From: Sporosarcina sp. P34
Lineage (GTDB): Bacteria; Bacillota; Bacilli; Bacillales_A; Planococcaceae
Direction: 5' to 3'
Assembly (NCBI RefSeq): GCF_002743375.1
Contig: NZ_PDZC01000011.1
Span: 56,429-120,428, forward strand
DNA: 64,000 nt
Shown: piece by piece, positions 52,312-60,669 of the stretch
Layout: every line of letters begins with the position of its first letter
How positions within the stretch are numbered: the first letter of the stretch is position 1
The notes under the pieces: generated by a model
Database searches by the model: none
What the model saw: only the letters and a program-made list of their open reading frames with translations
Told to the model about the DNA's origin: nothing
Position numbers and translations under genes: made by a program

Positions 52312-52620
52312 ATCAAAACCTCCTATATAAATCTCCTACTATTGTAGCAGAGATGACTATTATTGGTAAGTACCTTTTGGTATATTAATAGACTATTGAT
52401 ATAATAAATCCCTATATATGGCGAAGTGTTACTAGACCAATAGGATGAGAGGGCATACAAATTATGAAAAATACCCATGAAAGTGTAGATGCCACATATA
52501 GCAATAAACGACAAACTACAATTATTTGAAAAAATGCAACGAATGCTTTCACTATTCCGTCCTAGATAGTGATATAATGCAACAAGTAACTAGCAAGCGT
52601 AGAAAGGGTTTTATAGACTA
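52312..52620. other. 309-bp divergent gap between glucosaminidase and polymerase genes
   Basis: AT-rich. The right end holds the polymerase promoter region (see 52549-52578). In the rest I see no gene, hairpin or clear promoter for the minus-strand gene. Confidence 0.4.
52549..52578 (+). promoter_or_regulatory. Promoter with operator-like palindrome before the polymerase gene
   Basis: A perfect TATAAT (52573-52578) is directly preceded by a 7-bp inverted repeat TCACTAT-N10-ATAGTGA (52549-52572), which would cover the -35 to -10 region. The -35 box itself is poor, so the promoter may depend on a bound protein. Confidence 0.5.
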
Positions 52621-54090
52621 ATGAATATATGGAAACAGCGATTAGAAAAACAATCTACAAGTACTATACTGATTGCAGTAGCTGTGATGCTCATTGCATT
52701 ATTGCTGCCGTCAAAAATAGCATTACTCGGAACGGCTTTATTTTTTGTCCTATTTTCTATTATTAAACCGCAGCAAAGTATTCTATTTCTTATTATCTAT
52801 GTCAATATACGACCATTTTTGCTGGAAGTGAATAGTGGAATGAAGTTAATAGGAGATTTAATTATTCTTGTCGTATTTGCGTGGACGTTGTTCCATTACC
52901 GACATAATCTCCGTTCACTATTTACATTCAAATGGTTTGAGTGGTCTTACTTCGCCTTTATTTTATTTGGCTCGATCATAGGATTCTTGAACGATGTCAC
53001 TCCAACGTCGATTATTTTCCAAGTTCGAACATTTTTGATTATGTATTTGCTTTATTACATCATTTCAAGAATGACGTTGACGAACAAATGGCTACAACAA
53101 CTTGCGTGGGTGACGGTATGGTTGAACATTGTGATGTCACTTCACGGTTTGGTGGAAAAACTCTCTTTGCGTCAGTTACTGCTTCCTGAGGAATGGAAGT
53201 ATAAAGTTTTATCTGCAACAAATGCAGTGCGTATTTACGGACTAACAGGTAATCCGAACTCTTTGGCATTGGCTCTATTTTTCGGAATTATCGGGGTCAT
53301 TTATTTGCAACATGTTTACCAGCTGAATAAATACAAATGGACATTTCGTGTATTGCTTGTCTTATTCTTCGGTATTCTAATTCTGACTTATTCAAGAGGA
53401 ACTTGGATTTCAGCAGTAGTGTTCGGTATGGTCTTTATCCTGATGACGAGAAAATGGTATCTTCTGAAACGACTAGTCATTGCAGGCGTTGCATCAATTA
53501 TCTTGATCTATTATCCAGTTAACTTGGCTGTACAATACATAACAGAGCTAGGTGTGACAGTAGACCAGAAGCCTAGCGGAGCTGGAAGTATCGGGGGACG
53601 CTTCGGTGAAACGTTTGATGAAAAGAACTTAGCCCTCATGACGGAGAGCGGACGATTCTTCTATATTAGTAAAGGATTTGAAATCTTCAGTGATCATCCG
53701 ATAACGGGTACAGGATTCGGTTCATTTGGCGGTTCTGCGACATTATCGTATGGATCACCGATTTATGATCACTATGGTATCAGTTCGGATATCTATGGAG
53801 GAAAGTATTTTTATTCAGACAATCAATATATTCAAGTCATTACAGAAACCGGCATCATTGGAGTATTGATTTTCGCTCTCTTCCTGCTAAGTATGTTGCG
53901 GTACTTCTGGAAATCACGTCATACGAATTTTGGTGTATTTATGATTGCGCTATGGTTTTCAACAGGCGTTTCCGGAATGTACTATAATATTTGGGAACTT
54001 AAAATGTATACATTGTTCTACTTCATCTTGCTTGGCGCATTTGTCGCGTTTGGCAAGCAGCAAGACACATCGAAACCTATGAATGGCTAG
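52621..54090 (+). CDS. O-antigen-ligase/polymerase-type membrane protein (Wzy_C)
   Basis: A 489-residue membrane protein with about 12 helices and a large extracytoplasmic loop (about residues 310-400) before the last helices, which is the O-antigen ligase/Wzy layout. Typical stretches are RIYGLTGNPNSLALALFFG, LTYSRGTWISAVVFG (the Arg in SRG is conserved) and HPITGTGFGSFGG. Such proteins polymerise or transfer lipid-linked polysaccharides on the outer face of the membrane. Next to SLH protein genes and a pyruvyltransferase it may polymerise secondary cell-wall polymer or a capsule; that is an inference. AAAGGG lies 12 bases before the ATG, a little far. Confidence 0.87.
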   Translation: MNIWKQRLEKQSTSTILIAVAVMLIALLLPSKIALLGTALFFVLFSIIKPQQSILFLIIYVNIRPFLLEVNSGMKLIGDLIILVVFAWTLFHYRHNLRSLFTFKWFEWSYFAFILFGSIIGFLNDVTPTSIIFQVRTFLIMYLLYYIISRMTLTNKWLQQLAWVTVWLNIVMSLHGLVEKLSLRQLLLPEEWKYKVLSATNAVRIYGLTGNPNSLALALFFGIIGVIYLQHVYQLNKYKWTFRVLLVLFFGILILTYSRGTWISAVVFGMVFILMTRKWYLLKRLVIAGVASIILIYYPVNLAVQYITELGVTVDQKPSGAGSIGGRFGETFDEKNLALMTESGRFFYISKGFEIFSDHPITGTGFGSFGGSATLSYGSPIYDHYGISSDIYGGKYFYSDNQYIQVITETGIIGVLIFALFLLSMLRYFWKSRHTNFGVFMIALWFSTGVSGMYYNIWELKMYTLFYFILLGAFVAFGKQQDTSKPMNG

Positions 54091-54109
54091 TCCATTCGTA
54101 GGTTTTTTT
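54073..54109 (+). terminator. Terminator overlapping the polymerase stop codon
   Basis: A 14-bp stem (AAACCTATGAATGG, one G-U pair) with a 5-base loop that begins before the stop codon, and seven T residues. Confidence 0.9.
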
Positions 54110-54141
54110 ATGTGGTGAGGAAAGGGGATTGGACAATGTTG

Positions 54142-54495
54142 TTCAAGATTCGCTCATAGTTTCGGTGTATCCGCTCAATGTTGTTTGGGATCCGCTCATA
54201 GTTTCAGTGTACCCGCTCAATGTTGTTTGGGATCCGCTCATAGTTTCGGTGTGTCCGCTCAATGTTGTTTGGAATCCGCTCAAAGCGGTGTGCCCGCTAA
54301 ATGTTTTTTTGGATTCGCTCATAGTTTCGGTGTAACGGCTCAATGTAGTTTGGAATCCGCTCATAGCCACGCCGCACCCGCTCAATGTCGTTTTGGATCC
54401 GCTCATAGTCACGCTGCACCCGCTCAATGTCGTTTGGGATCCGCGCAAAGCCACGCCGCACCCGCCCAATGTCGTTTATAATCCGCTCATAAAAA
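54142..54495. repeat. Tandem array of about eight 42-bp repeats
   Basis: Eight full copies and part of a ninth of a 42-bp unit made of two related halves: GATCCGCTCATAGTTTCGGTGT and CCGCTCAATGTTGTTTGG. Each half holds the core CGCTCA (TGAGCG on the other strand). The first copies share TTTCGGTGT, the last share CACGCCGCA, so the array has drifted in blocks. Because 42 is divisible by three, open frames run through it on both strands; these have repetitive sequence, no ribosome binding sites and are not genes. The core is shared with 49958-50140. Confidence 0.9.
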
Positions 54496-54619
54496 CCCCA
54501 CAATTCTTCTTTTCCTGACTTATTTCGTTCAAACGGTACATGAAAAAATAGGCCTTATTTGATAGACTAGAGATTGATAGGAGTAGGAAAGGTGGAGTTG
54601 TGTTATCGTACAAAATACT

Positions 54620-56935
54620 TTGCTGTCTCGCACGAAGCGGAAAGTCATCGTAACCGCTATGTCGGCAGCTATGCTAATTTCATTGCCATTCTCTGCGGCA
54701 GCCAGCACGAAAGTCGTTTCCAGTTACCCCGTGTCTTCAGGTGTTACGTATTCTCATTATACATATTCGGCAAGTAGCCATATCAATCACATAGGCGTGG
54801 ATCTCAGTGATCCGTTCACGAAATTAAAAATGGGTCTTCCTGCGCCTATTTCGAAAACTGCTCCTACATTGACGTTGGCAAATCGAGATTCAAAAGAGGG
54901 TCATCGCGTTGTAGGTGCAGTAAACACTTCGTTTTTCGATATGAACACAGGGATGCCGATGTATCTGTTGTCTGAAGGTAATGAAATCGTGAATGGCGGT
55001 GTCATCTCGGGTGCCAGCTCATTCTATGTCAGCCATCCGATTGCATTTGGAGTGACGCGTAACGGTCTTTCGGAAATTGATTACTTCAATCTAGGAATTG
55101 AAGTGGGAGTCAATGGTAATACCTTTCAAATGACGGGTCTTAACCGGGAGCGGCAAGCGGATGAAACCATTATTTTCACGCCGCAGCATGTGAAAAGCGC
55201 GACGGGTTCCAATGAATATGGTATTGAATTAGTTGTTGAAACGAGTGCGCCGATCACATCGACACATTATGGACAGCAACTCCAAGGTAAAGTGGTCAAA
55301 GTACGAGGATATGGAGATAAACAGGCAGTAACGATACCGAAAAATGGTTTTGTCGTATCTATCCATGGAAAAAAAGGATTGGAACGATTTAAATCCGTCG
55401 CTGTTGGAGATCCGCTATCATTGAGTCTATCAATCGATGACAAATGGAAAGACTCGGAATTCATGATGGCAAGTGGCCCGATGCTTGTGAAAGATGGTCA
55501 ACGCCATATCACAATGGATACGAATAACTGGCGTGCGACAGCTAAGACGGCAAGAACCGCTATTGCAATCAGTAAAGATAAAAAGCAAGTTCATATGGTG
55601 ACGGTTGATTCGAGGGCTGGATATAGTAACGGCATGACATTGACCCAATTTGCAAATTATCTTGTATCTCAAGGATATGATCGCGCGTTGAACTTTGACG
55701 GTGGCGGGTCCACTACGATGGGAATTCGCAACTACGGTAGTAACCAAGTCGTGTTGGCGAATCGTACATCCAATTCGACTCAACGGAATATCTCGGCGAT
55801 TCTGGAAGCGATAAGTACCGCACCCACAGGACAACCAGCATACGTCAGTGTTTCCCGTTCTCAAATGGGGGAAATGTTAGTCGGTGCAACTGCCGATCTG
55901 AAACTTAATCATGTCTTGGATGCGCATTATAATCCGATTGTGCCGAATGCTTCCCAATTGAAAACGACGTCAGCAAAAGGAACGGTTGAAGGAACAGGTC
56001 TGACCTATAAAGCGGTTCAGGCCGGAGAAGATCGCATCAGCGTCAACTACGGTTCAGCTGAACAATCTTTCCCTGTCACAGTCATTGACCAGCCTGCAAG
56101 ACTCGATGTGAAGTCTTCTGCAACGAGCGTCAAGCCGGGTGAGAAAATTACATTTACTGCTACTCCGGCAGATGCTTCTGGTAAACCGATTATCTATCAA
56201 CCGCAACAATTAGTATGGAGTGTGACAGACGCTATTGGTTCCATCACTTCTGCAGGGACGTTTACAGCAACAAAAGTAGGTAAAGGACATGTACAGGCGA
56301 CTCTCGGCAAAAAAGTGATTTCTGTGCCGGTTGAAGTGAAGTTAACCGAAGCGCCGCCCGTAATTGAACCGCCTAAGCCTGTGCCACCTATTGTAGATAA
56401 CCCGAGTAAAGAACTGTTCAAAGATGTGCCGTTGTCGTATGCTTACGCAACCGAAATATATTTCTTACGTGATCGTGGGATTATCAATGGGGATACGGAC
56501 GGAACTTTCAATCCGGGTAACACGTTATCCAGAGAACACGCAGCCTTGATTTTAAGCCGAGCTTTCAATTTACCACCGGCTGAAGAAGCGCGTAAAGAAT
56601 TCAGTGATGTGCCAAAGACCCATCGTTATTACAATGAAATTAGTGCAATTGCCAATGCCAATATCGTAGGCGGCTATTCTGATGGATCCTTTAATCCGAC
56701 AGGACAGTTGACTCGTTCGCAAATGGCGATGATTTTAGTTAAAGCCTATAGTTTAGAAGGGGAGTCTGCGAAGAAATTCATAGACGTTTCACCACAGCAT
56801 GGTGCGTACAAGCAGATTCATATTCTGGCAAACCACGGGATTACGACTGGAAATGAAAACGGAGAATTCATGCCAGGTAAGCCGGTCAACCGTGCGCAAT
56901 TCAGTGCATTCCTATATAGGAGTATAAAAAAGTAA
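54620..56935 (+). CDS. SLH-anchored phosphodiester glycosidase (NAGPA domain) protein
   Basis: A 771-residue exported protein. A signal peptide (VTAMSAAMLISLPFSAAAS) leads into a NAGPA-type domain (about 45-395) with VVGAVNTSFFDMNTGMP, MASGPMLVKDGQ, VDSRAGYSNGMTLTQFA and ALNFDGGGSTTMGI, the hallmarks of phosphodiester N-acetylglucosaminidase relatives that remove a sugar linked by a phosphodiester. Ig-like segments follow (TSVKPGEKITFTATPADASG), then a Pro-rich linker and three SLH domains to the end. It may trim phosphate-linked sugars on wall polymers. The start is unclear: TTG at 54620 is 22 bases from GGTGGAG, and ATC at 54605 is the in-frame codon at the proper distance (7 bases). Confidence 0.87.
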   Translation: MLSRTKRKVIVTAMSAAMLISLPFSAAASTKVVSSYPVSSGVTYSHYTYSASSHINHIGVDLSDPFTKLKMGLPAPISKTAPTLTLANRDSKEGHRVVGAVNTSFFDMNTGMPMYLLSEGNEIVNGGVISGASSFYVSHPIAFGVTRNGLSEIDYFNLGIEVGVNGNTFQMTGLNRERQADETIIFTPQHVKSATGSNEYGIELVVETSAPITSTHYGQQLQGKVVKVRGYGDKQAVTIPKNGFVVSIHGKKGLERFKSVAVGDPLSLSLSIDDKWKDSEFMMASGPMLVKDGQRHITMDTNNWRATAKTARTAIAISKDKKQVHMVTVDSRAGYSNGMTLTQFANYLVSQGYDRALNFDGGGSTTMGIRNYGSNQVVLANRTSNSTQRNISAILEAISTAPTGQPAYVSVSRSQMGEMLVGATADLKLNHVLDAHYNPIVPNASQLKTTSAKGTVEGTGLTYKAVQAGEDRISVNYGSAEQSFPVTVIDQPARLDVKSSATSVKPGEKITFTATPADASGKPIIYQPQQLVWSVTDAIGSITSAGTFTATKVGKGHVQATLGKKVISVPVEVKLTEAPPVIEPPKPVPPIVDNPSKELFKDVPLSYAYATEIYFLRDRGIINGDTDGTFNPGNTLSREHAALILSRAFNLPPAEEARKEFSDVPKTHRYYNEISAIANANIVGGYSDGSFNPTGQLTRSQMAMILVKAYSLEGESAKKFIDVSPQHGAYKQIHILANHGITTGNENGEFMPGKPVNRAQFSAFLYRSIKK

Positions 56936-56940
56936 GTATA

Positions 56941-56990
56941 GAAGCCTTCCGATCCTTGAGTTGTTCTTGGATTGGAAGGCTTCTCTGTCT
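56941..56990 (+). terminator. Terminator after the NAGPA-SLH gene
   Basis: GAAGCCTTCCGATCC pairs with GGATTGGAAGGCTTC (one mismatch-type G-U), 13-base loop, then a T-rich tail interrupted by C and G. Confidence 0.75.
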
Positions 56991-57057
56991 TTTGAATACA
57001 CTATAAAAGGTCACTCTGCTATACTTATAGCAAACGAACTGCAGAGGATGGTATACA

Positions 57058-58206
57058 TTGAAAATAGGAATAGTAGGGAACTATGGAAATGATAATAACG
57101 GCGATGAAGCCATTTTATTGAGTCTTATTTCACAAGTTACATCGACCTTTAATGTCCCAAGTGACGTTATTACGGTATTCAGTAATAACCCGAAGCAAAC
57201 AGCGAAGCGCTATCAGGTGATGAGTGCGCCTTTATATTATAAAAAAGGAAACGCAGTGAAAACGTTCGGAGCTACGTATTTTCAAAACAAAAAGATTGTT
57301 AAAACGTTCGACTTGCTGATTATAGGCGGTGGCGGAATTTTAATGGATCTGTATAAACGCGAAGCACCATTATACGGATCGTACGCTATGATGGCTAAGA
57401 ATTCTGGTGTTCCTTATGTCATTTATGGCTGTGGAGCTGGACCCCTCAGCAGTGAGTTAGGCAAATGGTTTATCCGGTATATGGGGAAACATGCGGAAAG
57501 TATTTCAGTGAGAGATCCTGAATCAGCTGAGCTATTGAAATCAGTTGGTGTACAAAAACCTGTAGAAGTCATAGGGGATCCGGCATTTTCATTAAAACGT
57601 GAGCGCATAGCGACAGCTGATCGTCCGCTGAAAATCGGCATTACGGCCGTACCCTATTATCATGCAGGCTACTGGCCGGAGAGCAAAGAAGATATTTATC
57701 AACAATATATAGAAGGAATGGCGAGAAATTTAGATGAATTAGCGGCTAAACATCCTGTTGAGATCACATTCTTCGCTACCAAATTTCCTCAAGACGCTGA
57801 TGTGACGAAAGATATTCAATCCTTAATGAAGGAAGCTCAAAAAACGACTGTAATTGATCGAAATCTATTACCAGTAGACTTACTGCAAATTTCTGCTGAA
57901 CAAGATATAGTCATTGGCACAAGACTGCATTCATTGATCCTAGCGACGTGTACGGCAACACCTGTCATTGCGGTCTGCTATCACCACAAAGTGACGGACT
58001 TCATGAAACTTGCAGATCTATCAGAAGTAGCTATTCCGATTGGTGAAATGCATAAAGCGGACGACCACTTCTCCAAAGCTTTTGACTCGTTAGCGGCAGA
58101 CTGGAACGATACGTGTACAAAAACCGCAAAACTTTCCGCTTCCTTATATGAGAAAGCGATGGAAGGGACCAAACAATTTACAGACGCGATTAAAAAGAAC
58201 AAATAA
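57058..58206 (+). CDS. Polysaccharide pyruvyltransferase (CsaB-type)
   Basis: A 382-residue cytoplasmic enzyme of the polysaccharide pyruvyltransferase family. The N-terminus GIVGNYGNDNNGDEAILLSL, the middle LLIIGGGGILMDLYKREAP and the C-terminal GTRLHSLILATCTATPVIAV are family hallmarks; the Arg-Leu-His in the last one is thought to contact the donor. CsaB adds a pyruvate ketal from phosphoenolpyruvate to secondary cell-wall polymer, and SLH domains need this group to bind. The presence of seven SLH genes in the window supports that role, but other pyruvylated polymers are possible, so I give no symbol. The TTG start follows AGAGGATGG. Confidence 0.85.
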   Translation: MKIGIVGNYGNDNNGDEAILLSLISQVTSTFNVPSDVITVFSNNPKQTAKRYQVMSAPLYYKKGNAVKTFGATYFQNKKIVKTFDLLIIGGGGILMDLYKREAPLYGSYAMMAKNSGVPYVIYGCGAGPLSSELGKWFIRYMGKHAESISVRDPESAELLKSVGVQKPVEVIGDPAFSLKRERIATADRPLKIGITAVPYYHAGYWPESKEDIYQQYIEGMARNLDELAAKHPVEITFFATKFPQDADVTKDIQSLMKEAQKTTVIDRNLLPVDLLQISAEQDIVIGTRLHSLILATCTATPVIAVCYHHKVTDFMKLADLSEVAIPIGEMHKADDHFSKAFDSLAADWNDTCTKTAKLSASLYEKAMEGTKQFTDAIKKNK

Positions 58207-58238
58207 AAAACATATGAAATGAATCATATGCTTTGGCT

Positions 58239-58284
58239 AAAGATCCATCCTCCATTCATAGGAAGGGTCTTCAGTCTTTTTATA
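58239..58284. terminator. Hairpin between convergent pyruvyltransferase and LytTR genes
   Basis: AAGATCCATCCT pairs with AGGAAGGGTCTT (one mismatch, one G-U) with an 8-base loop and a nearby TTTTT on the plus strand. A smaller hairpin CATATGA/TCATATG is at 58211-58230. Confidence 0.65.
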
Positions 58285-58959
58285 TTAAAATCCTAAAAGC
58301 GTTCGTACTTCATTCAAATACGTCTGACTAACCGGCAACTCCGTACCATCGATAAGCTTAATTACCAGATTCGAAGAAAAATCCCGCGAAATTTTCTCAA
58401 TACAATTCATATTAATAATGTATGAACGATGGATACGTAGGAAACATCTCGGTAAACGAAGGTGTAAATCTTTCAGCGTGAAACTAATATTATAATTCTC
58501 ACCCGCTGTGTAAAACCACGTTTTTTTATGTAAACTTTCTATATAACTAACTTGATCTAAAGGGATCGGGAACCACTCATCCTCTTTCTTCCCTGTTAGG
58601 AACTGTAACTGATCTTTTTTCAGTACGTGGAAGTTAGGTGGAAGGATGATGATTAACGCGCCATCTTCTCCTTGTACATCAATAGGATAGCCAATGCCGA
58701 AGTATGAGGTACCATAAAGGGAGTTATCCATGATCACTTCTACTTTGCGCTGATTTTTGATTGTTACTTCCGCAATACTACCGGTTTGGATATGCTGTCC
58801 TTCTCTCAAATGAATATCATGCATACCTGGAACGTAGTAGATATAGTGTTCGGAAACTGCGATAGCTATAGAGGCGTCTTTTGGAACCCAGTCCTCTAAA
58901 ACAGAAGCGTATTGATTCAGAATTTTCTTTGGGATATCTTTATTTTCCATAATCTTCAT
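58285..58959 (-). CDS. LytTR-domain transcriptional regulator
   Basis: A 224-residue protein. The C-terminal 100 residues are a LytTR DNA-binding domain: IPLDQVSYIESLHKKTWFYT, then FTLKDLHLRLPRCFLRIHRSYIINMNCI (the conserved HRSY-I-N-I motif) and ELPVSQTYLNEVRTLLGF. The N-terminal 120 residues do not contain a phosphorylation receiver. They look like a small ligand-binding domain (SIAIAVSEHYIYYVPG, GIGYPIDVQGEDGALIIILPPN), possibly PAS/GAF-like, so it may be a one-component sensor. The ATG follows AAAAGGGGATTTT. It is divergent from isocitrate lyase with repeated CTGTTAT motifs between them, so it is a good candidate regulator of that gene. Confidence 0.87.
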   Translation of the reverse strand: MKIMENKDIPKKILNQYASVLEDWVPKDASIAIAVSEHYIYYVPGMHDIHLREGQHIQTGSIAEVTIKNQRKVEVIMDNSLYGTSYFGIGYPIDVQGEDGALIIILPPNFHVLKKDQLQFLTGKKEDEWFPIPLDQVSYIESLHKKTWFYTAGENYNISFTLKDLHLRLPRCFLRIHRSYIINMNCIEKISRDFSSNLVIKLIDGTELPVSQTYLNEVRTLLGF

Positions 58960-59056
58960 AAAATCCCCTTTTTTATATAGTTATAGTCAAATGTATGCCC
59001 TTTCATCCATTCTATCATTCTTTCATCCACTAAAAAAGCCTTTTTATCGGAATGGA

Positions 59057-59127
59057 CTGACAATTCTGAAGTACTGTTATATAGTAATACATAACGAAGA
59101 TAGCTGTTATGAAACAGACTATAACAG
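59057..59127 (+). promoter_or_regulatory. aceA promoter with repeated operator motifs
   Basis: CTGACA (59057-59062), 17 bases, TATAGT (59080-59085) form a SigA-type promoter. CTGTTAT occurs at 59074-59080 (between the boxes) and again exactly 30 bases later at 59104-59110. Its inverse ATAACAG is at 59121-59127, giving an inverted repeat with a 10-base spacer. The divergent LytTR protein is the likely binder. Confidence 0.6.
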
Positions 59128-59161
59128 TTAGCCGTTGAAAAATTGGGAAGGTGTGAAGATA

Positions 59162-60442
59162 ATGTCAACAAGACAAGAACAAATTGCACAACTGGAGAAA
59201 AGCTGGGCTGAAGATAGCCGTTGGAAAGGAATCAAACGTAACTACACTGCTGAGGACGTAGTTAAACTTAGAGGTTCACTTCTAATTCAAAATACACTAG
59301 CTGAAAAGGGTGCTGCTCGCCTTTGGAAATCTCTTCATGAAGAAGATTTCATTAATGCACTAGGTGCACTTACGGGTAACCAAGCAGTTCAACAAGTTAA
59401 AGCTGGTCTACAAGCAATCTACCTAAGCGGATGGCAAGTTGCTGCTGATGCAAACCTTGCAGGACAAATGTATCCTGACCAAAGTTTATATCCAGCAAAC
59501 TCTGTACCTGCAGTTGTTAAACGCATCAACCAAGCACTTCAACGTGCTGACCAAATCGACCATGCTGAAGGCCGTGAAGACGGATTTGATTGGTTCGCTC
59601 CAATCGTAGCGGATATGGAAGCTGGTTTCGGTGGTCCATTGAACGTGTTTGAACTGATGAAAGGCATGATCGAAGCTGGAGCTGCTGGTGTTCACTTGGA
59701 AGACCAATTGGCATCTGAAAAGAAATGTGGACACTTGGGTGGTAAAGTACTTCTTCCAACTCAAAACGCAGTTCGCAACCTATCTGCTGCTCGTCTAGCT
59801 GCTGACGTTCTAGGCGTGGATACAGTAATCATCGCGCGTACAGACGCTGATGCTGCGGATATGGTTACAAGTGACATCGATCCAGTAGATGCGGAGTTCT
59901 TGACTGGAGAGCGTACGCCTGAAGGATTCTACAAATCTAAACCAGGTATTAAACAAGCAATTGCACGCGGTCTAGCGTATGCAGAATATGCTGACCTAGT
60001 ATGGTGTGAAACATCTCACCCATCACTTGAGGAAGCACAAGAATTCGCGGATGCGATTCATGCGAAATTCCCTGAAAAAATGCTTGCATACAACTGCTCA
60101 CCTTCATTTAACTGGAAAGCAAACTTGGATGATGCAACAATTGAAAAGTATCAAGTTGAACTTGGTAAAATGGGCTACAAGTTCCAGTTCGTTACACTTG
60201 CAGGTTTCCACACATTGAACCACAGCATGTTCGAATTGGCACACGGCTACAAGACTCGCGGAATGGGCGCTTATTCAGAGCTTCAGCAAGCTGAGTTTGA
60301 CAACGAAACAAAAGGTTACACTGCTACACGTCACCAACGTGAAGTAGGTACTGGTTACTTTGATGAAGTAGCACAAGTAATTTCTGAAGGTCAATCTTCA
60401 ACAACTGCTATGTCTGGTTCAACTGAAACAGCACAGTTCTAA
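59162..60442 (+). CDS. aceA: Isocitrate lyase
   Basis: A 426-residue enzyme that splits isocitrate into succinate and glyoxylate, the entry to the glyoxylate bypass. The catalytic loop [14 protein letters not shown] (Cys near residue 189) is intact. Other motifs are [57 protein letters not shown] and NCSPSFNW. The ATG follows GGAAGGTGTGAAGATA. Malate synthase (aceB) is not next to it; instead an aminotransferase able to use glyoxylate follows. Expression is probably controlled by the divergent LytTR regulator. Confidence 0.96.
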   Translation: MSTRQEQIAQLEKSWAEDSRWKGIKRNYTAEDVVKLRGSLLIQNTLAEKGAARLWKSLHEEDFINALGALTGNQAVQQVKAGLQAIYLSGWQVAADANLAGQMYPDQSLYPANSVPAVVKRINQALQRADQIDHAEGREDGFDWFAPIVADMEAGFGGPLNVFELMKGMIEAGAAGVHLEDQLASEKKCGHLGGKVLLPTQNAVRNLSAARLAADVLGVDTVIIARTDADAADMVTSDIDPVDAEFLTGERTPEGFYKSKPGIKQAIARGLAYAEYADLVWCETSHPSLEEAQEFADAIHAKFPEKMLAYNCSPSFNWKANLDDATIEKYQVELGKMGYKFQFVTLAGFHTLNHSMFELAHGYKTRGMGAYSELQQAEFDNETKGYTATRHQREVGTGYFDEVAQVISEGQSSTTAMSGSTETAQF

Positions 60443-60525
60443 TAGCGGCATTGCTTTACTGAACGTGACTGTTGGGAGAAAATTTCGTTCGCTGCAACAA
60501 AGGGGTATTCATATGATAACGGGGT

Positions 60526-60552
60526 CACACCATCTTTCTTCAGATGGAGTGA
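60526..60552 (+). other. Extra hairpin in the aceA 3' region
   Basis: CAC-A-CCATCT pairs with AGATGG-A-GTG around TTCTTC. There is no T run; the real terminator follows at 60560. It may protect the mRNA end. Confidence 0.4.
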
Positions 60553-60559
60553 AGTGTTG

Positions 60560-60600
60560 AGGGAATTGGATATTTACATCCAATTCCCTTCTTTTCTTTT
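60560..60600 (+). terminator. Terminator of aceA
   Basis: A perfect 11-bp stem (GGGAATTGGAT) with a 6-base loop and a long T-rich tail. Confidence 0.9.
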
Positions 60601-60669
60601 ATTTGAAAAATTTGGATAGTTTCTGTAGTATAAGAGATAATGTACTTCATTAAGAGGAGGAATTAAAAG

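Noticed and set aside
54129..54503. Open frames on both strands through the 42-bp repeat array (Ser/Thr/Gly- or Cys/Ser-rich)
   Set aside because: They are open because 42 is a multiple of three; the proteins are pure repeats, lack ribosome binding sites and overlap each other on both strands.
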